A stretch of DNA of 64,000 nucleotides from Natrarchaeobius chitinivorans (GCF_003841505.1 NZ_REGA01000013.1:1-64000), one strand, 5' to 3'; shown: positions 1 through 9,363, numbered from the stretch's first letter. Notes: generated by a model not told the origin, from the sequence alone. Numbers and translations are program-made.

Positions 1-450
1 CTCGCCTGACGAGACGGGCTGGATCGCCCGGACTGATCAGCGATGGCTCTGGAACGGCGGCGCACTCACGACTGCGAGTGCGCCGCCTGTGACGGGAGAC
101 ATAACGAAGAACCGGCTGGTTTGGTGGAACAGCAGCTATCTCGGTATGATAGCGGTCAGACTCGGTGCAATTTCGGCGTGGTCGCCGTCTCAGCCAGTCA
201 CTAAGCTAGAACGGATGCCCCATTCGTGAATATTAAAATTCACCACTTGGATTCCAAATCATCGATAAAACTCGGAGCTGGGCCCAGGTCAACGAATATT
301 GAGTACCGTTCCAAACGTCAGTTGATAATCGAATTCGGATCCACTGCATGAGTTCGCTCGTCAGTCAACGGTTGGGCCGGTACTAGGTGGAAGTTTGAAT
401 CCAAAAGCGACCTACAAAATACATATATTATAGAAATAGTTTTATTCGTG
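1..450. other. gene-free left edge with a strong hairpin
   Basis: No convincing coding frame is seen. The main structure is a perfect 12-bp inverted repeat at 56-67 and 76-87. The last 50 bases are A+T rich and lie just past the end of the phnD-like gene. Confidence 0.6.
56..87. terminator. perfect 12-bp inverted repeat, terminator-like hairpin
   Basis: GGCGGCGCACTC and its exact reverse complement GAGTGCGCCGCC are separated by 8 bases. The stem is G+C rich. No T-tract follows on either side, so this could be a terminator or processing hairpin of a gene beyond the window edge, or the core of another palindromic repeat. Confidence 0.5.
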
Positions 451-1590
451 TTACGAGTGGTATTCCATGCCAAGTCCTTGCTGAACCTGCAACACTACAT
501 CCCAGACTGGTGCATAATCAATTTCAAGCCATTCCGTGTTGTCGATTGCCTCTTCAATGGAGGTACCGGCATAATCGTAGTCGAGAACTGCCCGTTCAAT
601 TCCTTCTTTTACATCTGGGTGAAGGTTGTGCATATAGCATAGAGGCGCAAATGGGAACGGCTCACTCATGTAAACAATTTTGATTTCGTCAAAATCAATC
701 TCGTCTTCGACGCGTTGCATCGACCCCGCCGCAATCGGTGCAGCGTCGTAGTCCCCGTGATAGACACCGAGTTGTCCTTCGTTGTGGCCACCGGAAAATA
801 CCATGTTGTAATCCTCTTCGGGATTGATACCGGCTTCGTCTTCGAAAAGAACACTTGGTGCTTGATGGCCGGAGAACGATCCATCGCTCGAATGGGCTAC
901 CGTCTTTCCTTCTAGGTCTTCGAGCGAGTTGATGTCGTCGTTATCTCGCCGCGTAATCAACCACAATCGATAGCCATATCGGCCTTCATTGACGGGCATT
1001 CCAATTGGGACGGCTCCACCGACATTAACTGCCAGGGGGACAGTGCCGGTAGCAAAATTAGAGACATGGACGCGGTCCGAACGGAACGCTTCTATCGTCG
1101 CCGAATAGTCCTCCATAACGTTGAACTCCACCTCACGACCGGTTTCCTCTTCGATGTTTTCTTCAAGTGGATAAAAGAGGTCTTGATAGATACCATCTGC
1201 TTCTTCACCTGAACCATATGCTAATTGGATGACGTCTGGATCGACAATCTCGTCTTCGTCATCGGGTTCATCCCAAACTGGATCACCATGTCTCGGCTCA
1301 TCGAGATCCCGTTCCATTGCTTCTTCGAGAGCAGCTTCAGTCCCCTCGTGAAGATTGTTTTCGTACAACGTAGGGGCTAAAGCTGGCAACGTCTCTCTGG
1401 GATTGTCCGGATCAAAGTCCTCGTATGGGGCTACTCCGTTTCCGCTGTCTGCACTGTCGTCGGTATCCCCATTACCGTTTCCATTACCGTTTCCATTTTC
1501 TCCTCCGGTACAACCCGCAACTCCAACAGCACCAGTTGAGGCAATACCTGCTAAGTAAGCCCTTCTATTAATGGTGTTAGATTTCACCAT
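451..1590 (-). CDS. phnD: phosphate/phosphite/phosphonate ABC transporter substrate-binding lipoprotein
   Basis: This is the likely periplasmic-side binding protein of the importer encoded just upstream on the same strand. The N-terminus has a twin-arginine (N-R-R at 8-10), a hydrophobic stretch and a lipobox ending in Cys27. A Gly/Asn repeat linker follows, then a PhnD-like binding domain from about residue 120 (for example VAHSSDGSFSG and PSVLFEDEAG). At 379 residues it is longer than typical bacterial PhnD because of the linker and an extra acidic segment of about 90 residues. A TATA-like box lies 21-31 bp upstream. It is separated from the second permease by about 660 bp that hold repeat debris, so it may be transcribed on its own. 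The ligand (phosphonate, phosphite or phosphate) cannot be told from sequence. Confidence 0.85.
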   Translation of the reverse strand: MVKSNTINRRAYLAGIASTGAVGVAGCTGGENGNGNGNGNGDTDDSADSGNGVAPYEDFDPDNPRETLPALAPTLYENNLHEGTEAALEEAMERDLDEPRHGDPVWDEPDDEDEIVDPDVIQLAYGSGEEADGIYQDLFYPLEENIEEETGREVEFNVMEDYSATIEAFRSDRVHVSNFATGTVPLAVNVGGAVPIGMPVNEGRYGYRLWLITRRDNDDINSLEDLEGKTVAHSSDGSFSGHQAPSVLFEDEAGINPEEDYNMVFSGGHNEGQLGVYHGDYDAAPIAAGSMQRVEDEIDFDEIKIVYMSEPFPFAPLCYMHNLHPDVKEGIERAVLDYDYAGTSIEEAIDNTEWLEIDYAPVWDVVLQVQQGLGMEYHS

Positions 1591-1610
1591 GATCCATTAG
1601 TATGTCTCCT

Positions 1611-1621
1611 AATACAAATAC
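1611..1621 (-). promoter_or_regulatory. TATA-like box of the phnD-like gene
   Basis: TATTTGTATT on the minus strand sits 21-30 bp before the ATG at 1590, the spacing expected for a leaderless archaeal transcript. Confidence 0.5.
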
Positions 1622-1802
1622 CTATCCCTCCAGTGGAACGTGACAACAACTGAAATCTCCGCTGAGTCTGTTCGTCGCAGTTCCGCCTATCGGGTCGAAC
1701 GTGCCAGAATGACTCGATGTTCTACTCTCGCCGAACGTGGTCACCTGAAAGAGGCAACCGAAGCGGTTGCCTTCATTACCTCGTATCTGGGACGCGGATA
1801 CT

Positions 1803-1845
1803 TATACTGTCGGAGAACGGGCACAGAATACTCGAATACGCCTCA
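1803..1845. repeat. degraded copy of palindromic element A
   Basis: TTATACTGTCGGAGAAC, followed a few bases later by CAGAATACTCGAATACG, resembles the terminus of element A at 26152 (ACTATCGGACAGAACTACTC) apart from small gaps. The other end is not recognisable. Confidence 0.4.
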
Positions 1846-1927
1846 CGGGTGAGTCGAGCTAGAGTAGTGATATTCCGTCACTGCACTCCCCTCGAACTCG
1901 GGCGCGGAGAATCGTTTCGACGATTAC

Positions 1928-1972
1928 TATACTATCTACTGAAAGTCATTGCACACCTGATCGCCAAACGGA
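1928..1972. repeat. half copy of palindromic element C
   Basis: CTATCTACTGAAAGTCATTG and the following CACACCTGATCGCC match the left arm of element C (30912, 44319 reversed). The right arm is absent. Confidence 0.45.
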
Positions 1973-2253
1973 ATGGTCTGGATAAATCCTAACCTCGTCA
2001 CGGAGCCACTTTGCGTCGATTTCTCTCGGGTAATTATTGATCGCCAGTTGAGGTGTTCAACTATTACGCTGATTGCACATTAGCCCGCGGCCGTTCTGTT
2101 TTCCGGTATAAGACCAATTCTGTTCGTCTCAATCGGTCATCAACGTCCCAGTTTCTCGTTCAACGTATGTTCGCTTCAGTCACAGAGGACGATAAACGGG
2201 AACCTCGGGAAGGTCGAACCCACCCTGCCGAAGGCAGACGACGAAATAGAGAA

Positions 2254-3066
2254 TTAAACCCCTCCGATCTTTTTTCGAAGATATGCAGATATCCCCTCAC
2301 TGAATATTACGATTAACAAAATACTTAGCAGAATAGTGGTTACACCTGGCCAGTACAGTCGAGTGATTGCACTGTCAAGTACTAGCCCGATTCCGCCAGC
2401 ACCGACGAGCCCCAACACGGTTGCCTGACGAATATTGATGTCCCACCGGTAGGTACTCATACCGATGAACGCCGGTTTGATTTGAGGAACGATGCCGTAT
2501 ACGAATACATCAATTTTATTTCCACCGGTCGCAGTGACGGCTTCAACCGGTATTGGATCTATCTCTTCGATTGCTTCGGACAGCAACTTGCCAATAAACC
2601 CTATCGAACGGACAGCGAGGGCGAATATTCCGGCCAAGGCACCTGGTCCAAACATAACGACAAAGATAAGCGCCCAAATAATGGCGCTAATAGACCTAGT
2701 AACCGAAATGATGAACTTACCGAAGTACACTAATGTCCAATGTGGCGAAACATTGTTTGCCGCTAAATAAGCTATAGGTACAGAAACGATGATCGAGAGA
2801 GCAGTTCCCATGATAGACATGTGTATCGTTTCTATTAGCGGTGAGGCAATCTCGTTAACATAACCTAGGTCCGGTGGGACCATTCGGTACAAAAGATCAT
2901 AGATCTCGTAGTGAGCCGTTAGTAGATATTCGTAGTTAACGTTCATCACTCGCCAAGAGACGATCAAAATTGCAAGCCCAACCAGCGCGGTGCCGTAACG
3001 CCGTATGTTGTCTCGTTTATCAAACCGATTCCACATCCCTGAATCCTGTTGTGGCGCTGTAGTCAT
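2254..3066 (-). CDS. phnE: phosphonate-type ABC transporter permease
   Basis: The 270-residue protein has several hydrophobic segments. Its cytoplasmic coupling loop is typical of PhnE, around EAVTATGGNKIDVFVYGIVP and the IRQATVLGLVGAGGIG segment. It begins 15 bp after the end of the other permease gene. Two non-identical PhnE-type permeases with one ATPase suggest a heterodimeric channel. The N-terminal region before the first membrane segment is short and charged. Confidence 0.88.
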   Translation of the reverse strand: MTTAPQQDSGMWNRFDKRDNIRRYGTALVGLAILIVSWRVMNVNYEYLLTAHYEIYDLLYRMVPPDLGYVNEIASPLIETIHMSIMGTALSIIVSVPIAYLAANNVSPHWTLVYFGKFIISVTRSISAIIWALIFVVMFGPGALAGIFALAVRSIGFIGKLLSEAIEEIDPIPVEAVTATGGNKIDVFVYGIVPQIKPAFIGMSTYRWDINIRQATVLGLVGAGGIGLVLDSAITRLYWPGVTTILLSILLIVIFSEGISAYLRKKIGGV

Positions 3067-3081
3067 TGTATCAACCTTATA

Positions 3082-3885
3082 TTATTGATATTTCTCTCGA
3101 ACTTTGAGACTCATTACTTCACCTATCATCACACAAATGAGAATGGTGATTAGTATAGCTAGACTGAAATCCAGTTGAAACCGCTGAAACGAGGACATCA
3201 GGGTCGACCCGATACCGCCGCCGCCAACGATACCGATAATCGTGCTCGCACGAAAGTTGATGTCCCACCGGTATACCGAAAGACCAATGAATCGAGGTTT
3301 GATCTGGGGGATAATGCCATAGGCCAATGACTGAAATGGATTTGCACCCGTTGCACGAATCGCGTCATACTGTAGACGATCCATGTCCTCTATCTCTTCT
3401 GAAAGCAATTTTGCAAAGAAACCAATTGTCACCACCGCAAGGGTAATTACACCCGCCAAAGGCCCGACACCTACCGCTTTTACAAAAACAATAGCCAAGA
3501 TTAATGGATGAAAGGTTCGTGAGAATACGATGATTCCCATTCCAATATAGTATACCGGTCTTGGGGCGTAATTTTTCGCAGCCATAAACGCAACTGGAGC
3601 ACTGAGTATAACCCCAGCTATGGTAGCAACGATAGACATCGCTATGGTATCTATCATTCCGGTCCAAATACGTCCCCTGGCTGTAGGTCCGAAGTCGGGC
3701 GGAAACATACTAGATACCATATCCGCACCTGCCCCAAAGCCAACTATAAGCCGATCAATCGGTACACGGAGTTCCCAAACGCTCCACAAAACAAATAGAA
3801 CAATCCCAGAGTATACAGCCCACTTCCTTACCCGTGACTGGAAAACGGATGGCCGATTCCAGGTGTGAGATTCCTTCGTACTCAT
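3082..3885 (-). CDS. phnE: phosphonate-type ABC transporter permease (second subunit)
   Basis: This 267-residue integral membrane protein is paralogous to the downstream permease. Shared features are the EEIEDMDRLQYDAIRATGAN coupling region and an FRASTIIGIVGGGGIG segment. Its ATG directly abuts the stop of the ATPase gene (3886/3885), so the two are surely co-transcribed. Codon use is A/T-rich compared with genes right of 7,800. Confidence 0.88.
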   Translation of the reverse strand: MSTKESHTWNRPSVFQSRVRKWAVYSGIVLFVLWSVWELRVPIDRLIVGFGAGADMVSSMFPPDFGPTARGRIWTGMIDTIAMSIVATIAGVILSAPVAFMAAKNYAPRPVYYIGMGIIVFSRTFHPLILAIVFVKAVGVGPLAGVITLAVVTIGFFAKLLSEEIEDMDRLQYDAIRATGANPFQSLAYGIIPQIKPRFIGLSVYRWDINFRASTIIGIVGGGGIGSTLMSSFQRFQLDFSLAILITILICVMIGEVMSLKVREKYQ

Positions 3886-4689
3886 TTATATTTCCTTTAT
3901 ATCAGTCGACTGGAGTTCGGAGTCATCAGATACATCTACCTCTTGCTCCGGATCCTCGCCTCGATAGATCTTGTCCTTAGCAGATTCATCTAATTCCGCC
4001 GCAAGACCCTCAAATACAACCTCTCCATCACGGAGCCCGAATATCTTATCAGCAAACCTCGTTGCCAGGTGGACCTCGTGAATATTAATGAGGACAGAAA
4101 TGTCCTCTTCTTGAGCGATATCTATCAGCAACTCCATCACCTTCCGAGACGTTTCCGGATCAAGGGCACTTGTTGGTTCGTCTACTAACAAAATTTTGGG
4201 GTTCTGAATCACTGCGCGTGCGATTCCAACACGTTGACGTTGGCCACCGGAAAGTTCGTCTGCTCTGTCGTCCTCATAGCCCGCCATATCTACCGTTGAA
4301 AGGATTTCACGCGCCCGTCTGATATCCTCTTCCGGATAATTCCTTCTGAAAGCATTTAAAGAACTCATATAACCCAAACGGCCAGATAATACGTTTTCCA
4401 TTACAGTCAATCGATCGACGAGGCCAAACTCCTGAAAGACCATCCCAATATCACGTCTGGCATTTCGCAGCTCCTTCTTCGAAAGTGAAGTTACTTCTAC
4501 ATCATCTAGAAAAATGGTGCCCTCCGTTGGTTCCTCCAGTCTATTTACACACCTAATCAAAGTACTTTTGCCGGCACCACTCGGCCCAATAATTGCAACG
4601 ATCTCACTACTATCAACTTCAAACGAGACACCCTTCAGGGCCTCATCCCCGGTTGAATAGGTCTTCTTTAAACCATCTATTTTCAGCAT
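3886..4689 (-). CDS. phnC: phosphonate-type ABC transporter ATP-binding protein
   Basis: The 267-residue ATPase powers the PhnE permeases. Walker A (GPSGAGKST) is at about 35-43, the Q-loop in VFQEFG, the signature LSGGQRQR at about 146-153, and Walker B LLVDEP with D-loop SALD near 167-177. The start is placed at the ATG at 4689. An upstream in-frame ATG at 4767 would add residues that belong to the transposase remnant and would cross the TATA-like box at 4715-4726. The gene order phnC-phnE-phnE-(gap)-phnD runs on the minus strand. Confidence 0.9.
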   Translation of the reverse strand: MLKIDGLKKTYSTGDEALKGVSFEVDSSEIVAIIGPSGAGKSTLIRCVNRLEEPTEGTIFLDDVEVTSLSKKELRNARRDIGMVFQEFGLVDRLTVMENVLSGRLGYMSSLNAFRRNYPEEDIRRAREILSTVDMAGYEDDRADELSGGQRQRVGIARAVIQNPKILLVDEPTSALDPETSRKVMELLIDIAQEEDISVLINIHEVHLATRFADKIFGLRDGEVVFEGLAAELDESAKDKIYRGEDPEQEVDVSDDSELQSTDIKEI

Positions 4690-4714
4690 GCGGGTTACCA
4701 ATATTGCCTTGCAG

Positions 4715-4726
4715 CATATATATTTG
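4715..4726 (-). promoter_or_regulatory. TATA box of the phnC-phnE-phnE operon
   Basis: An AAATATATATG run on the minus strand lies 26-37 bp before the ATG at 4689. It supports the short start of phnC. Confidence 0.55.
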
Positions 4727-4764
4727 ACTGAATATGATGATTTATCTAGTGATATCGGGGTTAG

Positions 4765-5101
4765 CAACAGTACAACGTGTTCGGGATCAGTGAGAAACCA
4801 CTCAATGGTGTCTCTCTATGGGGGCTTGTTGAGCCCGTAGTACCAGACGAGTCCGTGCTGGAGTTCTCGCGTGGCTGGACGTGTTCCGTAGATATTCTTG
4901 TAGTAGCAATGGAGAAAGGCGTAAAAGAGATCTGGTGGTTGGTAAACTCGCGTTCGCCCCCGGCGATAGGGGGCAAACACCCGTACTCCACCAAAACTCG
5001 AATTCAAGATAGTCAAACAACGGAACTGTTTCGATAGCGACTGTATTCAAAAACTCGTCGACCGAAGCAACGTCGTGCAGGATCGCGGTTGTGTTGGACA
5101 C
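4765..5101 (-). pseudogene. N-terminal remnant of a DDE transposase, frameshifted and with a stop
   Basis: Reading the minus strand from the ATG at 5101, a frame starting SNTTAILHDVASVDEF runs to about 5000. It continues after a frameshift as RRGRTRVYQPPDLF, FLHCYYKNIYGTRPATRE and WYYGLNKPP. An in-frame TAG then interrupts, followed by [15 protein letters not shown], where homology ends just before phnC. The series FLHCYYK-IYGTRP-RELQ is familiar from haloarchaeal IS4/IS5-like transposases. The insertion is dead (one frameshift, one nonsense codon, no C-terminus). Confidence 0.7.
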
Positions 5102-5329
5102 ACATTCCGTACCCTGTTGCTTCGTTTGTGACGCTTTCTATGAGATGGCCAACCATTTATAACGGAAACTGGCATAGTGTAATATAATATTTTTGAGAGA
5201 GACTGTTTAGCAGTACTTCCGTGGTTTAGACCAAGCAGGTGATTTTTCGCCGGAGAATGCAACTATACCTACGTGGGCTGAGCAGATGACACAGAGTACG
5301 AAACACAACAGTAGCGAGAACTCTTCGCT

Positions 5330-5875
5330 AAGCGCCGAGAAAATGCGAATAGTCTAAACGACATTGAACACTGGGCGAAACGCAAGATTGCAATTGAACT
5401 CGTTAAACATGTTGTCTCGGCCGATATCGAACATGGCCATGTCGTTGCTGATCGGAACTACGGTAGGTCCCGGAGTTTTCGAGAGAACCTCCGAAGTCTA
5501 CGGCGAAAGGAAAGAGGCTGTAACACCGCGACCGATTCAGAATCGAGTCTTCTACTCGAGATAGACCTCTTCAGCCTCCGCGGAACCGATTCCACGGTGG
5601 CATCCCTCTCTCGTATTGAAGTGAAACACGACCTCAACGAGAGAGGGTTTCTCGTTAATGCTGACGACTATCTGACTGCCCCTTTCGCCACAAAGTAAAC
5701 GGTCAACTCGATACCAACGAGCGAAACCACATTGAAAAGTGGCTTCAGACGCTCTTGATGCGGATCAATCGTTCCACGCCTCTTGGCGGAGCTGTCCAGC
5801 CCGCATTTGCCGCTGGCCCAGGCACCCCAGACATCACTATAACCATGATGAGGCGAATCAAGCGCTAAGCGGTAG
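5330..5875 (+). pseudogene. degraded integrase-type (DDE) transposase, C-terminal half
   Basis: Across frame breaks the plus strand gives IEHWAKRKIAIELVKHVV, IEHGHVVADRNYG, then SRIEVKHDLNERGFLVNADD, then NERNHIEKWLQTLLMRINR, and after a frame change HYNHDEANQALSGRTPVKEV before a stop near 5875. The last two pieces are the usual C-terminal end of integrase-fold transposases (KWLQTLKMRxxRFH, HYN, QAL-GRTP-EV). The first piece may come from the same or another element. No terminal inverted repeats could be fixed. Confidence 0.55.
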
Positions 5876-6016
5876 AACACCCGTCAAAGAGGTATAAGGT
5901 TTTTGAACATTGGTGAAGAGATTCTGAGATAAGACCGGCTAAACAGAGTTAGAGATGGATCTAATCTGGGTGAAAATTTTCCAAAGTCCTAATAGAAGGT
6001 GTGACTATAATTTCGT

Positions 6017-6778
6017 ATGAAACATCTCATAATTGGGGATATTCATGGAAATCTACCTGCCTTGGAAGCAGTGTTGGCAGAGGAGTCAGATTGGGACAGC
6101 GTCATTTTTTTGGGGGATGCAGTCGATTCTGGTCCCCATCCAAATCAAGTCCTTACGCGCTTAGCGAATTTATCCGGTACCTTCCTCATGGGAAATCACG
6201 ACAGCGAAATCACTGAATCGAAGGACAAAGATCCACCAACTCCCCGTGAGTACACTAAGTGGACCAACAATGTAATTTCTGAGGAGAACAGAAGCCTGAT
6301 CAGGAGCTTCATCCCGGATACAGTGCTATCATTTCCCGATGCAGAGCTGGGAGATATGCGAGTACACCACGGGGATTTTACAATTGAGGATAGTGACATC
6401 GATTGGAACGGGCGTCTCTGGCCGGATTCCGATAGCGAAATATTCGAGTTATTATCTGATCGATATGACGAACCAATCGTCGTGTTTGGCCACTCACATG
6501 TACAATTCGAACGATATAAAGACGGAACGAGATTTATTAATCCAGGTAGCGTTGGACAACACCGATTACAGACGGTGAAAGCGTGTTATGCGGTACTTGA
6601 GGATGGCATCTTCGATTTAAAAGCAGTCGAATACGATGCAGAAAAGGCGGTCAAGGCTCTTCACGAACTTCCACTCGGTGATGCATTGATCAAAGAGCGA
6701 AGCCAGATTTATACGGATGGGATACTCACAATCGACTTGCGAGATTTCACGTCCTTACGAGAGGCAGGGTACCGGTAA
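6017..6778 (+). CDS. calcineurin-like metallophosphoesterase (YfcE/MJ0936-type)
   Basis: This 253-residue single-domain phosphoesterase carries the family's metal ligands in order: GDIHGN (D8, H10), GDAVDSG (D34), GNHD (N60, H61), HHGDF, and GHSHVQF with the paired histidines. Such proteins hydrolyse small phosphodiesters or phosphomonoesters with two metal ions. The substrate is unknown. It lies alone in the A+T-rich island next to the phosphonate-type importer, so a role in using the imported phosphorus compound is possible but only an inference. Confidence 0.85.
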   Translation: MKHLIIGDIHGNLPALEAVLAEESDWDSVIFLGDAVDSGPHPNQVLTRLANLSGTFLMGNHDSEITESKDKDPPTPREYTKWTNNVISEENRSLIRSFIPDTVLSFPDAELGDMRVHHGDFTIEDSDIDWNGRLWPDSDSEIFELLSDRYDEPIVVFGHSHVQFERYKDGTRFINPGSVGQHRLQTVKACYAVLEDGIFDLKAVEYDAEKAVKALHELPLGDALIKERSQIYTDGILTIDLRDFTSLREAGYR

Positions 6779-7084
6779 ATTACAATGTTCCCCCCTCCCC
6801 CCCTATATAAAGTGGAGTTCGGAAATCGAGGACCAGCTTGCAAGGACACTCAATAAGAATTGTTCCAATGGCAATTATTCAGGATCTCATAACCGATTAT
6901 GGGCCTCTAAGCTTTTGCCAGACTGAAACTAAGACTTGGTCTTGAGTCCAATCCGATCGTCTAGAGGGTTGCTGAAGGAAGAAATAAGGACTGGTACTTA
7001 AACAAACGGCGTTTCCACTTTTGACGTCGAAAATGGGTTCGTGGTCACCGGCTCCGTCAGTGATCAGAGCGTATTATCTCTCTT
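6779..7084. other. intergenic stretch, nothing recognised
   Basis: A C-run followed by TATATAAAG (about 6785-6812) could be a promoter, but no credible gene follows it. No repeat of families A-C is seen. Confidence 0.5.
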
Positions 7085-7276
7085 TCAGTGGCTTTTTTTC
7101 ATCACTCTCCCGGTGGGTTCTTCACCAGGTTTGTTCTCGAAAAGGACGGTCTTATTGCAGTGTTCACACTTGAACAGGCAGCTTTCGCCGTGAGCTACTA
7201 ATCGATACTTCTCCATCTCCGTCGGAACGGAGCGGCAATTACACGTTGGGGAAAGATCGGCGTACCACTTGACCAT
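7085..7276 (-). CDS. small Cys-rich (zinc-ribbon-like) hypothetical protein
   Basis: This 63-residue basic protein has CNC at 12-14 and a C-x3-C-x2-C cluster near residues 33-40 (CLFKCEHCNK), a pattern suited to binding one zinc ion. A GGAG Shine-Dalgarno-like stretch lies about 11 bases before the ATG. Isolated genes of this size with zinc-knuckle patterns are common in haloarchaea. There is no partner gene to suggest a role, and it could be a chance frame. Confidence 0.45.
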   Translation of the reverse strand: MVKWYADLSPTCNCRSVPTEMEKYRLVAHGESCLFKCEHCNKTVLFENKPGEEPTGRVMKKSH

Positions 7277-7831
7277 TATCTCGACTCCTACTCAAGAATA
7301 GGAGTTTCTTCTATTCAATATTTTGTTTCTCTGTGAACTAGAAACACGAGAGTTGAACGAATCCGAGGGATACCACCGAATCCCCTTTGCCCATCGTGAT
7401 ACACGTCGTCGAAGTCGCACCCCCTGATAACGAAGCGAACTAATAGTGTGTCGGAATCGATGGTACGAGTCGTCATGACACGGGTGATCGATCGACGATA
7501 GCCCACAAATGAGGAATAGCAGTCGGTGAAACGATGAAACTATCGTACATTTTGAGTACCGAGGTGAAATGCGAGTACATACTAGGTAGTGCATCAATCG
7601 ATACTCTATCGCAGGTGGCGAACGGTTCCTCTCTCCGATACGTGGCCACACTCATTCGAAAGCATCCGCATTCGACAAAACCGACGAACTGAATCGAAAT
7701 GGAAACGGTCCAAACGCGATATTGAAAACCGTAGTTTTCTGTACACTTGGTTCCAGTGGTGCCACGCCGGCGGACGACGAAAGAGTTCGATGACCGATAG
7801 AGATTTAAAACTGAAAATAGGACAATAGTAA
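7277..7831. other. intergenic stretch at the composition boundary
   Basis: No gene is supported. Base composition changes here from the A+T-rich island on the left to the G+C-rich genome on the right. The promoter of the ACT-domain gene lies at its right end. Confidence 0.5.
7803..7810 (+). promoter_or_regulatory. TATA box of the ACT-hom operon
   Basis: ATTTAAAA lies 22-29 bp before the first ATG at 7832, as in leaderless haloarchaeal promoters. Confidence 0.55.
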
Positions 7832-8410
7832 ATGATGGATCAGATAAACCGGTCGGAAAGCGAATCGTTGTACGCGACCGACGGCGGATCGAAAATCCAC
7901 AAGTCAGCCCACACCATCCGGCTCGAGCTGGTCGACGAGCCGGGTTCACTTCTCGAGGCGTTGAAACCGATCGTGGCGAACGAGGGCAACTTGCTCTCTA
8001 TCTACCACGAACGGGGGAAGAAAAGTCCCCGTGGGCGCGTCCCGGTCGAGGTGGACTTCGAGGCGACCGATCGCCAGTACAATTCGATCATCATGGCGTT
8101 TCGCCGTTCCGGGTTCACCGTCGTCGAGACCGGAAAATCACAGTACTCGGAGGAGTTTATCGTCCTCCTGGCCGGAGACGTGATCGAAACGGACGTCACC
8201 GATACGATCGAGCGGGTTCGGGACGGATCGAACGTCTCCGTCATCGACGTCTCGCTAACGCCGGGTCAAAGCGAAGACGAAATTTCGGGAGCACGGTTTA
8301 GACTCGCAACCCAGGAAGGAAAGATGTCCGAGACGCTGGAGATGCTGCGCGAAATCACCGAGGAAAAGGGGCTGAAACTGATCGAGCCGCTGACGGAGGT
8401 AGAACGATGA
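7832..8410 (+). CDS. ACT-domain amino acid-binding regulatory protein
   Basis: The 192-residue protein begins with an ACT domain (about 25-100: HTIRLELVDEPGSLLEALKP, then GNLLSIYHERGKK) and has a second, more divergent half. ACT domains bind amino acids and give feedback control. The stop overlaps the ATG of homoserine dehydrogenase by 4 bp, so it is probably the separate regulatory subunit of that enzyme, sensing threonine or a related amino acid (inference). Two ATGs stand in tandem at the start, and the first fits the TATA spacing. Confidence 0.85.
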   Translation: MMDQINRSESESLYATDGGSKIHKSAHTIRLELVDEPGSLLEALKPIVANEGNLLSIYHERGKKSPRGRVPVEVDFEATDRQYNSIIMAFRRSGFTVVETGKSQYSEEFIVLLAGDVIETDVTDTIERVRDGSNVSVIDVSLTPGQSEDEISGARFRLATQEGKMSETLEMLREITEEKGLKLIEPLTEVER

Positions 8411-9363
8411 GACTCGTCGTGATCGGGACCGGATCCGTCGGTCGATCGATAGCCGAACTCGCAGCCGACTACGGTCACGAGATCGTCGGACTCGCCGATT
8501 CAGCGGGGGCAGTCATCGCCGAAGACGGGGTCGACGTCGCCGACGCGTTCGAAACCAAAGCGGCTGACGGGACGGTCGGTTCGGCCGACCCAGCCGACGT
8601 GTTCGAGACGTCGTACGACGTCCTCGTCGAAGCGACGACGACGGTCGACGACGCGAACCCCGGCTTCGAGAACGCTCGAGAGGCGCTCGCTCGAGACAGG
8701 GACGTCGTGCTCGCAAACAGGGACCCAGTCGCTAAACGGTTCGACGAACTCCGGGAACTCGAACGGAACAGCGACGGAACGGTCAAATTCGGGGCAACCG
8801 TCGGTGGCTCTCTGCCGATCATCTCGATACTCACCGATCACAGGCCATCGAACATCGTCTCGGTGAGGGGGGTGCTCAACGATACGTCGAACTTCATTCT
8901 CTCGCGGATGGCCGCCGAGAAACTCGACTACGAACACGTGCTGACCGAAGCGAAAGAGCTCGGTATCGCCGACGAGGATCCGTCGGCGGACGTGAACGGA
9001 ACCGATACTGCGGTGAAGTGTACGATACTCTCGAACATGTTGTCGTCGTACGACGAAAGCGCCATCGACGACTCGATCACGGTCGACGACGTCGACACCG
9101 ACGGGATCACGAACATTCCCGGAAGTTTGCTCGAACTCGCCGCACAGGATAGCCGAACGATTCGGTTGATCGGCGAGGTGAACGGAAACGGCGTACGGGT
9201 CGGACCCCGACTCGTCCCCGACGACAGCCCGCTGGCAGCCGAGGGGGCACAGAACATCGTCCAAATCGAGACCACACACAGCGGAACGATTACGCTGAGC
9301 GGACAGGGAATGGACGACCACGGAACTGCGAGTGCCGTGTTCACGGACATCGATCGACTGTAA
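8407..9363 (+). CDS. hom: homoserine dehydrogenase
   Basis: It catalyses NAD(P)H-dependent reduction of aspartate semialdehyde to homoserine, on the way to threonine and methionine. The Rossmann motif GTGSVG is at 7-12, the substrate region GATVGGSLPI is mid-protein, GVLNDTSNFIL follows, and the conserved DVNGTDTAVK holds the catalytic lysine. At 318 residues it is the short form lacking a fused ACT domain, which fits the separate ACT gene that overlaps its start by 4 bp. Confidence 0.92.
   Translation: MRLVVIGTGSVGRSIAELAADYGHEIVGLADSAGAVIAEDGVDVADAFETKAADGTVGSADPADVFETSYDVLVEATTTVDDANPGFENAREALARDRDVVLANRDPVAKRFDELRELERNSDGTVKFGATVGGSLPIISILTDHRPSNIVSVRGVLNDTSNFILSRMAAEKLDYEHVLTEAKELGIADEDPSADVNGTDTAVKCTILSNMLSSYDESAIDDSITVDDVDTDGITNIPGSLLELAAQDSRTIRLIGEVNGNGVRVGPRLVPDDSPLAAEGAQNIVQIETTHSGTITLSGQGMDDHGTASAVFTDIDRL

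Larger units (their letters stand above)
1591..2253. other. intergenic stretch with degraded palindromic repeats
   Basis: No gene is supported. The stretch contains the promoter of the phnD-like gene, a degraded copy of element family A near 1803-1845 and one half of an element of family C near 1928-1972. These separate phnD from the permease genes, which are usually adjacent in this transporter family. Confidence 0.55.

Noticed and set aside
4690-4767. A 26-residue N-terminal extension of PhnC
   Set aside because: It continues the reading frame of the transposase remnant, crosses the TATA box and is absent from the family.
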